Origin: Phycisphaerae bacterium
Lineage (GTDB): Bacteria; Planctomycetota; Phycisphaerae; Sedimentisphaerales; Anaerobacaceae
Assembly: GCA_030619925.1 (NCBI GenBank)
Contig: JAUXAL010000001.1
Span: 1-64,000, forward strand
Reading direction: 5' to 3'
Length of the DNA stretch: 64,000 bases
Shown: positions 32,482 to 42,100 of the stretch, piece by piece
How positions within the stretch are numbered: position 1 is the first letter of the stretch
Layout: the number at the start of each line of letters is the position of its first letter
Program-made: the position numbers and the translations under genes
The notes under the pieces: generated by a model
What the model saw: the letters and a program-made list of their open reading frames with translations, nothing else
Databases searched by the model: none
Told to the model about the DNA's origin: nothing

Positions 32482-33069
32482 TTACTTGCGACAATAGCCT
32501 ACTACGACCATGTAGATAGGCTCGAGGTAGTCCGGCAGTGATAAAACTTTGCTGACGGAGCCGTCATCAAAAGCACCCACAGCCACGGAACCAAGCCCAA
32601 GCGCCTCCGCTTGAAGGTGGACGTTCTGAGCGGCGTGGCCGGCCTCCATATAAACGTAACGAACGCCCCGCTGGCCGTAACGTGTGGTTGTTCTGCCAAA
32701 CTGGGCTGCAAAGACCAGCGTCAGCGGCGCAGCTTCAACAAATCCCTGTCCCCACGCAGCCGAGGCAAGTGCGGCGCGCAGGTCCTGGTCTGTTAGTTTC
32801 TCAAGCGCGTGTTTGGCACATAAATAGTGAAAGAGACCATCGGTAGTAACCACAAAAACTTCCAGAGGATAGGTTGCCCCGGCTGAAGGTACTGTGCGAT
32901 ACCTGCCGCCGGCGTCCTGACCCTGGGCCGCCCAGGCCAACTGGCCGATTTGCTCAAGTGTAAGGGCTTTCGGCAGAAATTCTCGCCGCGACCGGCGGGC
33001 AGCTATGGCCTTCTCCAACAACATTGAGCCGTCTTGATTCGGCTTATCAAGAGTTATTATCGTGTCCAT
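32482..33069 (-). CDS. SagB-type nitroreductase-family oxidoreductase
   Basis: This protein of about 195 aa is an FMN-dependent nitroreductase-fold enzyme. RRSRREFLPKALTLEQIGQL carries the flavin-phosphate-binding Arg residues. AGATYPLEVFVVTTDGLFHY is the SagB-type motif, and NVHLQAEALGLGSVAVGAF closes the fold. Small single-domain SagB-like enzymes oxidise azoline-type or other substrates, but no peptide precursor or cyclodehydratase was seen nearby. TTG at 33081 is an alternative start. It ends 18-20 bases before the kinase gene, so it may belong to the same operon. A perfect 8-bp hairpin (33123-33144) lies in its upstream region. Confidence 0.83.
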   Translation of the reverse strand: MDTIITLDKPNQDGSMLLEKAIAARRSRREFLPKALTLEQIGQLAWAAQGQDAGGRYRTVPSAGATYPLEVFVVTTDGLFHYLCAKHALEKLTDQDLRAALASAAWGQGFVEAAPLTLVFAAQFGRTTTRYGQRGVRYVYMEAGHAAQNVHLQAEALGLGSVAVGAFDDGSVSKVLSLPDYLEPIYMVVVGYCRK

Positions 33070-33122
33070 CGTTAATCCCAACCTTTATCATTTTCAATTT
33101 GCCTTATCATACTTACGTGCTC

Positions 33123-33144
33123 GCCCGCCATACGTGTGGCGGGC
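33123..33144. repeat. Perfect GC hairpin GCCCGCCA/TGGCGGGC
   Basis: An 8-bp perfect stem with loop TACGTG lies between the THEP1 and SagB-like genes. No T-run follows on the minus strand. It could be a weak terminator or a 5' leader stem. Confidence 0.45.
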
Positions 33145-33191
33145 AAGACTAAAATACCTTCGACAGCTTCTGTTGGCACTTTGAGAATTTG

Positions 33192-33734
33192 TTATGATGG
33201 TCTTCTCAAAAATGACAGAATTTGCGAAATTTCAGCTATTGTTTCATCGCGATTCTCGCGGGTCAGATTAAACAGTCTGGTTCCGGGATAACTCTTTACT
33301 TCAGAAATAAGGCCGGCACCTTTTCGTGCCACAGTGACTAATACCGACCTCTCGGAGGCAAAGAGCCAGCGTACCGCAGTGACAAACCTTTCGGAAAAGC
33401 ATTCCATCTTGCCAATCTCGTCAAGGATAAATAATTCAGCATCGGCTCGCTCGACATCCAAAACCGGCACCACTGCTTCTTCGAAGCCTGCAACATCCAC
33501 GCCGTATTTACCGACTCTAAACGGCCCTTTGATGTCCACGTGGGCGAGTATCCCGGTAGCGCCATCTAAGCCGGTCCAGCAAAAACCTTTGCGCGTGTTG
33601 TTTTTGCGAATCTCCTGCGTATAAAAACCGGCTACTTTTTCGCAGTTAAGATTTTCTATAATCTTCATCACTGCGGTCGTTTTGCCACAACCCGGAACAC
33701 CAGTTAACAGGATTTTGGCTGATTTTGACGGCAT
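33192..33734 (-). CDS. THEP1-type nucleoside-triphosphatase
   Basis: This 180-aa P-loop NTPase has LLTGVPGCGKTTAVMKIIE near the start (Walker A) and ELFILDEIGKMECFSERFV near residue 105 (Walker B, with the DEIG..E pattern of the THEP1/NTPase_1 family). VAGFYTQEIR is also family-typical. It hydrolyses NTPs to NDPs; the physiological role of THEP1 is not settled. The family is common in archaea and eukaryotes and scattered in bacteria. Length is normal. It lies about 77 bp after the archaemetzincin gene on the same strand. Confidence 0.9.
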   Translation of the reverse strand: MPSKSAKILLTGVPGCGKTTAVMKIIENLNCEKVAGFYTQEIRKNNTRKGFCWTGLDGATGILAHVDIKGPFRVGKYGVDVAGFEEAVVPVLDVERADAELFILDEIGKMECFSERFVTAVRWLFASERSVLVTVARKGAGLISEVKSYPGTRLFNLTRENRDETIAEISQILSFLRRPS

Positions 33735-33811
33735 AGTTTTATATCTGTTTGTGCTTTCCTGCTTGGTTTCTTAAATCAAAGGAATAATTTTGCAGCGAAT
33801 AATAGCCTGCA

Positions 33812-34831
33812 TTAGCCTTCACTTCCTTGCTCAATAATCCCTTGCGCTGCCTCAGCTCCCAATATCCATTTAAGGCGATTTGCCACCCATTGAGCCTCAC
33901 CATCAAGACCGCTCCTTTGGTAAAAACGAAAAAGATTGCCATAACGATTAACAACATCGAATCGGGTTCGGGCCCCATTTTGCTGTATATTGCAAAAACT
34001 GTATTGAGCCTTGCGCAGGCAAACCGGGCAAAGGTGCACAGGCCGGGAATCGCTTTCTCTCAAATGGTTGGACCCATTCAGCACGCACTTAAAGTATATG
34101 CAGTGCGTTAAACCAAACATATGACTCGTCTCATGAACAAGGACCTTGCAGCTTCGGCGCAGCAGGACCTCTTCGTAATCCTTCCCGCGTTTGTCGCCAT
34201 AAAAGGCCGGGTCGTAACGAGCAAAGCTGTAAACCCCAACTCGCTCTCGCAGCGAGGCCTGCCCAAACACGAAATTCCACGAAGGGTCGGGATAAAGATC
34301 ATCCATGGTAATCGCCAGGACGCAAAAAGCATCAGCGGGAAGGTTCTTTCTGAGAAGGACTAAAACATCGCCGGTCAGGATTTGCCGATTTCGAGTATGT
34401 GGATTGATACGGGTTGTGATGGTATTGCCGCTTAGAGTCAAGCAGGGAAGAATCTCCACTTGCATAGCAAAATAAGCGGCAGCATACTCCCTCAACCTTT
34501 CAGCCAGAGGAATTTGGCCTTTCGGAAATTCTCCTAACGGTTGTAAGTAGATTTTGCTGCGGATCTTGTCCGGCCGGTTTGACTTTGATTTTACAAACTC
34601 ATCGAACGTCTGCCCGGTCTCTCGATGCACAGCCAACCAGTCGCCCGGTTTCGGAATGGGTATGGGTTCAAAGTCACCACCAGGTTCCAATGCCTTCCTG
34701 AGATTCTCTGGAAGTTCTTTGGTTGACCCTATGGCTCTGAGTCTCTCCGAGGTAGCCGGTGGTTTGAAATTCATGGCCAAAGTCGCCACCAAAGCCAAAA
34801 AAATCATGATTGAAAAAAGGGCCGATCTCAT
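33812..34831 (-). CDS. Archaemetzincin-like zinc metalloprotease, membrane-anchored
   Basis: This protein of about 339 aa carries HETSHMFGLTHC (about 233-244), the HExxHxxGxxH zinc motif of metzincins. It is followed by C..C spacing (HCIYFKCVLNG) and LCPVCLRKA, giving the second Cys-bound zinc site of archaemetzincins (AMZ). Both zinc sites look complete. Unlike typical cytoplasmic AMZ proteins, it begins with a hydrophobic helix (about 5-22, ALFSIMIFLALVATLAMNF) and has a longer N-terminal region. This suggests export or membrane anchoring. TTG at 34840 is an alternative start. AMZ proteases are known mainly from archaea and vertebrates; no natural substrate is established. Confidence 0.85.
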   Translation of the reverse strand: MRSALFSIMIFLALVATLAMNFKPPATSERLRAIGSTKELPENLRKALEPGGDFEPIPIPKPGDWLAVHRETGQTFDEFVKSKSNRPDKIRSKIYLQPLGEFPKGQIPLAERLREYAAAYFAMQVEILPCLTLSGNTITTRINPHTRNRQILTGDVLVLLRKNLPADAFCVLAITMDDLYPDPSWNFVFGQASLRERVGVYSFARYDPAFYGDKRGKDYEEVLLRRSCKVLVHETSHMFGLTHCIYFKCVLNGSNHLRESDSRPVHLCPVCLRKAQYSFCNIQQNGARTRFDVVNRYGNLFRFYQRSGLDGEAQWVANRLKWILGAEAAQGIIEQGSEG

Positions 34832-34897
34832 ATTGCTCAAACAGCATCAACGCACAGATTGCATCGTACTAAAAGTTATCCTGGTTCGGCTTGTCTG

Positions 34898-35485
34898 TCA
34901 AGATTCAAAAAGCTCTTTTGCGTATCCCTCGGTTCCGGTGTAAGGATAGATGACCCCGGCCTCGGCGGTGACGATAGCGCCAGGTGTTAGCTTATGGATC
35001 GAGGCCTTGCCGGGTCCTACTATATGGACTACTTCTACACCTTGTGCAACCAGGTAATCAGCCAGAAGTCTGCGATGACATTTCCAGTAAAACCTTTCTG
35101 CACACATGACCGTCGTCCGTGCTCTTGCGGCGGCTGATAAAAGCTCTTTAACGGCCAGGCTAAACTCATCCATGGCCATATGGTCTGCGTAGTTGCGGAA
35201 TCCGGGACTTTTGAGGCCGATATTGAGAGACTTGTCCGCCACACGGACGGCGGACTTGTCATTTTTTCCACTTTGCCTGCGACCGCCCAGAGCTTCCAGC
35301 CACAGGTACTCAATGTTTTCAGCCGCTAATAGTTTGCACAAAACTTGGCGGTTGAAATGCGGAAATTTTCGCGAGCTGGGATACCGCCTTATGTCGGCTA
35401 CGAGGCAGACCCCGAATTCCTTAAGCAGCGGTACAAACTGCTCAAAAGAAAGGTTAGAATGGCCAATCGTAAATACTCGTAACAT
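34898..35485 (-). CDS. DUF488 family protein
   Basis: This protein of about 195 aa begins LRVFTIGHSNLSFEQFVPLL, the DUF488 start. VADIRRYPSSRKFPHFNRQ, YLWLEALGGRR and TTVMCAERFYWKCHRRLLAD (the conserved C.E..Y.CHR motif) follow. The Cys/His pair is the suspected active site. Function is unknown. ATG at 35485 fits the family start better than 35506. It ends about 70 bp before the archaemetzincin gene on the same strand. Confidence 0.87.
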   Translation of the reverse strand: MLRVFTIGHSNLSFEQFVPLLKEFGVCLVADIRRYPSSRKFPHFNRQVLCKLLAAENIEYLWLEALGGRRQSGKNDKSAVRVADKSLNIGLKSPGFRNYADHMAMDEFSLAVKELLSAAARARTTVMCAERFYWKCHRRLLADYLVAQGVEVVHIVGPGKASIHKLTPGAIVTAEAGVIYPYTGTEGYAKELFES

Positions 35486-35603
35486 TTTCTCAGTACCAGC
35501 TTTCATAAGGCAGTACCGTATGTACCGGTCACAATGCCGCGGCCCAAGACAGCCATCAATTGTGCCCAGGTTCAGAGCAATTCAGGTGAGCTTCAATATC
35601 ATC

Positions 35604-36701
35604 TTAGCGAAGTACATGAACATTGCCTATTCGCACACGTTTCAACCCTGCTGCTTTGGCGGTTGTAAGGCATCTCTCCGCCTGCTCCCGAGATGTCGGC
35701 GGCAGGTCGCCCATAAGAAAATCACCATGAAATCCGAGAAGGGCATATGGTATATTCGCGTCTAACTCGGCAATGAAAGACGCTATTGCTTTGACCTCCT
35801 GCTCATCGACGTAACTCGGCACAAGTAGTGTGCTTGCAACAAGTGGCGGTGGTTCGTGCCTCTCAGGGATCCTCTCAGCCGCGGCTGCAAAGTTCTCCAG
35901 GGTGCGACTGTTGTCAACACCACAAAGTGCGTAATGGATGTTTTTGTCCATGGCCTTTAAATCGAACTTTATACAACCGCCACTTTTTAGAGACAGGGTC
36001 ATCATTTCCTGCAGCAGCGCCGGTTTCATAGAGCCGTTTGTCTCCCAACAAATGCGCAGTATCCTCTGCTGATTCTGTTTGCGCGCCAACTTTGACGCTG
36101 CTAACGCATGAGGCAACTGGCATGTTGGGTCACCACCAAAGAAGCAGATGCAAGACGTCCTGAGAGTTACGCTCTCTGCGAGCTCCGCGGCTGTGTGCGT
36201 TCTGCTCACCGTCGAACGCCGCCGGTAATGCCAGTTCTGACAGAACAGGCAGTCAAACGTACAAGCCCTATAGAACACCGCCAGGTTCATATAGCCATGT
36301 TCAGCCCCGCGCTGGTATGCCCATTCGGGGTAGCCAACGCAGCTACCTCCTGCGCACACCCAATCAGCTACGCAGTTGGTTGGCAGAGGGTCGTAATACC
36401 ACGAAACCGCGGCTTCCTTGGGCGTACCACCAATCAGATGTCCATTTTCATTTCTCCGCACACCGCAATAGCCCCGCCCACCGACAGGGATTTTGCATTC
36501 GTTTTGACAGAGCGTACACCGAACACCCTCCGGCCCGTGCGGAGGCAAGGCAGCAAGGCCAAACCTTTCGCGACTCCGGGCGTGAACTTCCTGGAGCTCG
36601 CCCAGACGTATGTTGTCAGCCTTGCGAACACACTCGGCGCAAAGCGACAGTACTTTAGCTGTTTCTTCAGAGACCCTCCCACATTTCTTGCAGGTAGCCA
36701 T
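35604..36701 (-). CDS. Radical SAM protein, pyruvate-formate-lyase-activating-enzyme-like
   Basis: This 365-aa iron-sulfur enzyme has an N-terminal zinc-ribbon-like region (ATCKKCGRVSE...LCAECVRK) and a second Cys set (CTLCQNECKIPVGGRGYCGV). The radical SAM core begins CTFDCLFCQNWHYRRRS, with the CxxxCxxC cluster. FFGGDPTCQLPHALAASKLA and WETNGSM complete the SAM-binding pattern. The layout resembles PflA-like proteins of the AmmeMemoRadiSam neighbourhood, though no partner for that set was seen here. It begins the minus-strand cluster 36.7-30.5 kb, divergent from the second radical SAM gene at 37055. Confidence 0.85.
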   Translation of the reverse strand: MATCKKCGRVSEETAKVLSLCAECVRKADNIRLGELQEVHARSRERFGLAALPPHGPEGVRCTLCQNECKIPVGGRGYCGVRRNENGHLIGGTPKEAAVSWYYDPLPTNCVADWVCAGGSCVGYPEWAYQRGAEHGYMNLAVFYRACTFDCLFCQNWHYRRRSTVSRTHTAAELAESVTLRTSCICFFGGDPTCQLPHALAASKLARKQNQQRILRICWETNGSMKPALLQEMMTLSLKSGGCIKFDLKAMDKNIHYALCGVDNSRTLENFAAAAERIPERHEPPPLVASTLLVPSYVDEQEVKAIASFIAELDANIPYALLGFHGDFLMGDLPPTSREQAERCLTTAKAAGLKRVRIGNVHVLR

Positions 36702-37054
36702 AATGCACCGCCGCCATTTGGTAAAGATTTTGAAGGTAGAGACAAGCCCGAACGTCGTCTACTTTCAATTACACTCAAACGCTCACAGAAACAGAATTAT
36801 TCGCCATCTGACCCACGGCTCGACTGAGCTCGCCGAAGTCAGTTCGTTATTGTCAGACAGCGCAACCGCACCAATTTCATTATTAGAGTAACCAAGTACT
36901 TTCATGCCGTCAATGAGATAAGACATAGCCCCGCTATTCTTGCCTATGCCAAATTTCTAAAAGTGTCGGTAAAGTGTTATAATGGTACTATGGTATTTAT
37001 AGGTGATACATCCAGCCAATACTACTCTGCGAAGCACGAGAAGGAAAGATAACA
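36702..37054. other. Divergent intergenic region between two radical SAM genes
   Basis: A CTCGACTGAGCTCGCCGAAG block lies near 36819. A weak 47-aa minus-strand frame (36783-36926) was seen but lacks a ribosome binding site. Otherwise it should hold only the two promoters. Confidence 0.3.
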
Positions 37055-37843
37055 ATGACCGACCTTGGCCAAAGCTATCCTCGATATCTGGAACCTGGAT
37101 TTACTCCCTTCGATCCGCTGGCCCTGGCCGGACGGACGGAGGAAATTGTCTGCCAGGGCGACCGTCGCAAATACACGAAATTCTACTGCCCGGGTGTGTA
37201 CGGGGGCATCGCGACCGGCTATACCTGTGGGTGCTGCTTGCGCTGCATCTTCTGCTGGGTGAATTGGAGTCGGGATTTTCCGGAGAAATACGGGTTCTTT
37301 GCATCGCCGGCCGATGCCTTCCATCGGCTTAGCCGCGTCGCGCGTAAGGCAGGAGTCGACCAGCTCCGCATATCCGGTGCCGAGCCCACCCTGGGCAAGT
37401 CCCATCTTCTGGCCCTATTGGAAAAAGTGGAAAGCTCACCATTTCGTTTGTTCATTCTGGAAACCAACGGTGTACTAATCGGGGCCGACGCCGACTACGC
37501 ACGCCAGATCGCGCGCTTCAAGAAAGTCCACACACGCGTCTCCCTTAAGGCAGGAACACCTCAGGCGTTTACGAGAAAGACCGGGGCCAAGCCTGAAAGC
37601 TTCGAGCTGCCTTTCCGGGGTATTGAGAACCTGCTGAAAGCAGGAGCAAGTTTTCACGTTGCGGCCATGACTGCTGACCCCAGGTTTGTTAACAAACAGG
37701 AACGCCAGAGCCTTATCGACCGGCTTGCGTCAATACACCCGGCGCTGGTGAGCAACCTCGAAGAGGAAGTGGTTAGCCCTTACCCTACCACTCTCGAAAG
37801 ACTACGACATGCCGGCGTCAGGCTGGCGCCGAACGAGCGGTAA
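37055..37843 (+). CDS. Radical SAM domain protein (archaeal-like)
   Basis: This 262-aa protein starts with a good ribosome binding site (GAAGGAAAG). The radical SAM cluster motif is CCLRCIFCWVNW near residue 62 (C...C..C). FRLFILETNGVLIGAD fits the SAM-binding strand, and RISGAEPTLGK the GGE-like motif. It resembles short radical SAM proteins with an unusual CxxxRCxFCWV motif, found mainly in archaea and some anaerobes. The reaction is unknown. It converges on the SRP RNA gene just downstream. Confidence 0.82.
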   Translation: MTDLGQSYPRYLEPGFTPFDPLALAGRTEEIVCQGDRRKYTKFYCPGVYGGIATGYTCGCCLRCIFCWVNWSRDFPEKYGFFASPADAFHRLSRVARKAGVDQLRISGAEPTLGKSHLLALLEKVESSPFRLFILETNGVLIGADADYARQIARFKKVHTRVSLKAGTPQAFTRKTGAKPESFELPFRGIENLLKAGASFHVAAMTADPRFVNKQERQSLIDRLASIHPALVSNLEEEVVSPYPTTLERLRHAGVRLAPNER

Positions 37844-37870
37844 GCAGTTCCTCCGATTTATACCTCGAGA

Positions 37871-38140
37871 AAGGCCGTGCACTTTTCTTCGAACTGATTT
37901 AGCTGAGTTTGTTGCCACAGCCAGCTCCTGTCAGGTTTCTCCATGGCCAATGAATTAACGCTTATGGCTGCTCCGTTCCCGGCCTGACCTGGTTCACGTC
38001 ATTCATTTACACGGGACCTGACTATCAACGCCACTTATGACAATATTGACTCCATTAGTCAGCCCTCAGAAAAGAATTCAGCCTCGCTATAGCGGATTTC
38101 GAGTACAGGGTACCGCTACCACCCCGCCTAGCACGGCCAT
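37871..38140 (-). ncRNA. ffs: Signal recognition particle RNA, large (Alu-containing) type
   Basis: On the minus strand the conserved SRP helix 8 reads ACCAGGTCAGGCCGG, then GAACGGAGCAGCC. The 5' end GGCCGTGCTAGGCGGGG, then GGTAGCGGTACCCTGTA, matches the Alu domain of Bacillus-type scRNA. The 3' end GCACGGCC (37873-37880) pairs perfectly with the 5' GGCCGTGC (38131-38138). Both ends and the centre therefore fit a long SRP RNA of about 268 nt, not the 110-nt 4.5S form. It guides membrane and secreted proteins, fitting a genome rich in exported proteins. Confidence 0.93.
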
Positions 38141-38194
38141 TTCTATCGCAGAGACCACAGTTACTAATGAGTCCCTAAATCTTAAACAACAACA

Positions 38195-38222
38195 ATTGTA
38201 AAAGAACAAGATGTTATGTCAA
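38195..38222 (-). promoter_or_regulatory. Sigma70-like promoter of the SRP RNA
   Basis: On the minus strand, TTGACA (38217-38222) and TACAAT (38195-38200) are separated by 16 bp. The mature 5' end lies about 55 bases downstream, so a leader would have to be removed. Confidence 0.65.
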
Positions 38223-38265
38223 CTCTCTCTTTAGTAAAAAAATGCCCAACGATTCTATAATAAAG

Positions 38266-38457
38266 TTATTTATGCGATGGCCGCACGGCTGTAATACGTG
38301 CGGTCAGCCCGCCTTGCTCACCACGATATTTCTTAGCTGCCCGGTCGCAGGCCTTTGCAGCTTCTATTTCGTCAGCGTAGTAACGAAACGACTCACGCCG
38401 TTCAGCCTTTTCGGATTTAGAGCTTAGTACTTCTAGCTTCCGGCCAGAGGCCGGCAT
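38266..38457 (-). pseudogene. AP2-like DNA-binding domain remnant
   Basis: A 63-aa frame contains FRYYADEIEAAKACDRAAKK, then YRGEQGGL. This resembles the AP2/ERF helix (AA.AYD.AA.K..GE.A.LN) often fused to HNH homing endonucleases. The strands expected before it are missing and it ends abruptly. It is judged a fragment; it may mark a past homing-endonuclease insertion next to the SRP gene. Confidence 0.4.
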
Positions 38458-38690
38458 TTGGCTTTGATTGGGTTTGTTTTCATTGACTCCAAATTAGCAA
38501 TATATTTTCATATACCTCTGTGTAATAGATGTTTACGTCCATTTTGGCTTTTCAATAATTGGGTTTGTTTTGGCTTTGTTTTTTCATAGCTCCTATCCGC
38601 ATTTTTCTTCATAATCCTTTGTAAATACACACTTTGCATCAATTTTACCCTCTGGCAAATTGGCTTTGTTTTGCATAAAAAGTAGTCAAA
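38455..38690 (-). repeat. AACAAACCCAAT interspersed repeat cluster 1
   Basis: Read on the minus strand, units of about 100-115 bp begin AAAACAAACCCAAT or AAAACAAAGCCAAT, continue AAAAGCCAAAATGGACGTAA, and end near ACAAAGGATTATGAA. At least two units are visible. The cluster starts at TTTTTATGCAAAACAAA, as does cluster 2 at 49.5-49.9 kb. The open frame across it is not considered a gene. Confidence 0.8.
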
Positions 38691-38869
38691 ACTTCGTAGT
38701 TTTTCCGCTATTTCGGCCTTATATGACAAAAAAGCCCTGTTTTCCGGCGTTTTGTGAAACGATGTCAATTTGGGTAACCTCCTGATGCCTGTTATCTGAA
38801 CTCTGAAGTCAGATGTCTGATGTCTGTTATCTATGAACCATGAACTATTAACTATCTTCATTAGTTAGA

Positions 38870-39138
38870 TACATATTATACTTCATGGAAGGTTGGGCGT
38901 CAAGTTATTTTTTTTAGACACGGATCCGTTCGACAAGCTCAGGACAGGTTGACACGGATTAACACGGATTGTTGAGTGGATTATGGAAATGGGTGGTTGT
39001 TTACCGGGCGAGGGGGCGATATACTCTATGAAGGCTGTTTGAAATCGATGAACGAATTAGGGTTGAGAAGAAAAATAGGACTGTCCCTAGTTTTTCATTA
39101 GGCGTTGTTGTCCAAGACCATATGGTAGTTGCAAAAGA
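38870..39138. other. Intergenic region before the methylase gene
   Basis: It contains TTCGACAAGCTCAGGACAG at 38930-38948 and CACGGATTAACACGGATT nearby, short sequences that recur in many intergenic regions of such genomes. No clear ribosome binding site precedes the methylase ATG. Confidence 0.3.
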
Positions 39139-42100
39139 ATGGAATCCCCTCAACAATTATTAGATGCTGCATATAAGGCTTTAGGATATGCCGAGGGAGA
39201 CCTATTGGATGCCGCGGATTCCCCGTCAGATTTCACGTCAGAAGATTGGATAAATAAGGGGGAGTGGTTAGCACTTGCTAAAGATGTTGAGGCCGAGAAA
39301 GTATTCTTTGTTGATGACAATCCTGTAATCGTATTTGCTACGACAGATTCAGGCAAGCAACAAGAGAAATTCCAGCAAATATGGAATATGGCAAGGCCTC
39401 CATTGCTTTTTCTTGCTTCTCCGGGAGAACTGGCGGTTTATAACCTGAATCATGGTCCGGCCAGAGACCAGAACGATTGGCAAGAAACTCTCGAAAACCG
39501 CCAACTTAATACAGCCAAAACGATAGCGGAAGTATCAGAAAAACTGCAAAAACTCAGTCGTGAACAGATCGAAACAGGCCGACTATTTGAAGATGAGCGA
39601 TTCGCTGATGACAAGCGTGCAGATAAAGCACTCATCGCGGATTTGCAGGTTGTTCGCAATGAATTGCGTGATGCCGGTCTTATAGCCAAGTATGCACATT
39701 CACTTATTGGCCGGTCGATATTTATACGCTATCTTGAAGACCGAGGAGTTCTTAAAGAAAGCTATTTCAAAAAAATTACCAGGGGAAAATCTCAGTGGCG
39801 GGAGATTCTCAATGCCCCGCCCCCCGGTTCTTTTGTTGATCCTGAACTTGCCAATCGGTTTTATCTTAGGGTCCTCAGTGACAAAGGTTTTACCTATGCC
39901 TTATTCAAGCAACTCAGCGAAGACTTTAATGGCGACATGTTCCCAGATATAGAAGAAGAGAAAGCAAAGGTCGAGCCGTTACATTTAAAGAAGCTCCAAG
40001 ATTTTTTGTGTGGGAATGCAGATGGCGAGCAGTTATTTTTCTTTGCCTATAAGTTTGATGTTATTCCGATTGAACTGATTAGCAGCATTTATGAAGAATT
40101 TTACAACACCGGCAAAAGTAACACCGGAAATAATGGTTCGCATTATACTCCGCCTGCGTTGGTGGAGTTTTTGTTGAGCCAGGTGTTGTCGCCTGAATGC
40201 TTAGATAAAAAGCCCAGTATTCTTGACCCGGCATGTGGGTCGGGGATCTTCCTTGTGGAATCTTTCAGGCGCATTGTCCGCCATCGAGTCTGGTCGCAAA
40301 ATGGAAGGCGACTCAGTGATATTCAACTTAGAAGAATTCTTCGAGAGCAGATTTCCGGTATTGACATTAACGGAGAAGCCGTTCGAGTTGCGGCATTTAG
40401 TTTGTACCTTGCATTCTTGCATTACCAGAGGCGACCGGACATTTTAGAACAAATAAAACAAGGCAAGAAACTACCCAACCTAAAGTATGAAAAAGGAAGG
40501 ATCAAAAAACCGGAACAACATTATGATATACTACTTGAAGCCAATTCTTTTGAAGTTGAGTCAAAAATCGCACATGATGATGTTTTGTCTAAATTCACGG
40601 AATCCTGTGCAGACATTGTTGTAGGAAACCCGCCGTGGGGTTCACCCGGCAACAAAGAGGAAGAAAAAGAAAGCCGCGAAGCAATGAACATTGCCTTGCA
40701 ATGGTGCGAGAAACAAGAAGCGAAATTATCTGTAGGTGGCAGAGAGTGGTCCCAAGTATTTATTCATAGAGCAATCAACTTGTTATCTGATAAAGGCCAA
40801 GCGGCACTGTTGGTTTCCTCAGGAGTATTGTTTAAAAGCCATGAGAAGAGTCAGGATTTCAGAAAACATTGGTTAGCGACAACAACCTTACATTCTATTG
40901 TAAATTTTGCACATGTTCGTGATGTGTTTTTTAAAGGAAAAGCTCGGCAATCAGGTGCACAGTCACCTTTCATTGCTGTTTACTTCACAAAACAAGAACC
41001 TGATTATGACACCTCCTTTAAGTATTGGTCTGCCAAAAAAACCGCGATCGCTAAGGGGATACAATCAGTAATATTAGGCAGTTCTGATCTTAAGCAGTTA
41101 AACCAAAATGACGTTTTTGCTAATGATGACTTTTGGAAAGTATATTGGTGGGCTAGCCATAGAGATGCTAACCTGATAAAAACTTTACGGATGGGAATAC
41201 CATTTATCAAGCTCGTTATTAATCGAACCAAGCTTAGTCGTGATGATTTCCGTCAGGGCTTTACGCCAGGAAGTGTAAAGAAAACAGCGGAAAGCAAATT
41301 GCGAGATTACAAAGTATTTCCGACAAGAAAGTTTGTGCGGTATGGAGCTATTGATAAGTCATTGTTGCGTATTGTTCCCGAGAAAGTTCACCGTTTTGGC
41401 AGCATGAATGTCTATGAAGGTTGTAGATTATTAGTTAAACGAGGTATAACGGAAAGCAAAGAACCTAAAGGACAAATAATAGCAAAACTTACTTCTATAC
41501 CCTTTTGTTTTAATAATTCGTTTCATGGGGTACGCCTTTCTGATTCTGCAACATGGGAAGGAAAGGTAGTGTTAGGGATTTTTTGGTCTTCTCTTGCAAG
41601 GTATTATTTTTGGTTAACCGCAGGCTCCTGGATATGGCATAATGAGATTCATCTAGAAGACATACAAGACATGCCCATTCAATTGCCTGAAGATGCAAAG
41701 CTACGAGATCGAATTGTTAGGATCGTTAAGAAGCTACAGGACAAAGGAGCAAATTCGTCAAATCCAGATATCTTTGATGACAAGACATTAACTTTTGAGG
41801 AAACTGTCAAACTTGAGCATGATCTTGATGAGGCAATTTATGATTTGTATGAATTAAACGAGGCGGAGCGGGACCTTATCAGGGACATGTGCGAGTATGG
41901 CCTTGACCTTTTTTACAATAATGTTCAGAGCAAGGCTGTAAAACCGGTTGAAGCAAATAGGCCTGCGAAGGATTGTGGCTTGATTGAAGATATCCCAACC
42001 AGGCGAGATCGGCAAAAGGGTTTTGAAGGATATATCAGAACGTTCCTGCGAATCTGGAATCGGGAGCTTGAGCCGAATGGGGAATTTCGGTGGCAGCTAA

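Noticed and set aside
33123..33144. Further copy of the double-hairpin element
   Set aside because: It has one stem only, with no GATC spacer and no second hairpin, so it was not assigned to the family.
36108..36827. 239-aa plus-strand frame opposite the radical SAM gene
   Set aside because: The minus-strand protein carries a complete cluster motif; this frame has low-complexity composition and no start signal.
36783..36926. 47-aa minus-strand ORF between the two radical SAM genes
   Set aside because: The peptide looks protein-like at first, but it has no ribosome binding site and its second half is a recurrent intergenic word (CTCGACTGAGCTCGCCGAAG).
38508..38861. 117-aa minus-strand ORF
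   Set aside because: It is an open frame through the AACAAACCCAAT interspersed repeat; the same peptide fragments occur in cluster 2.
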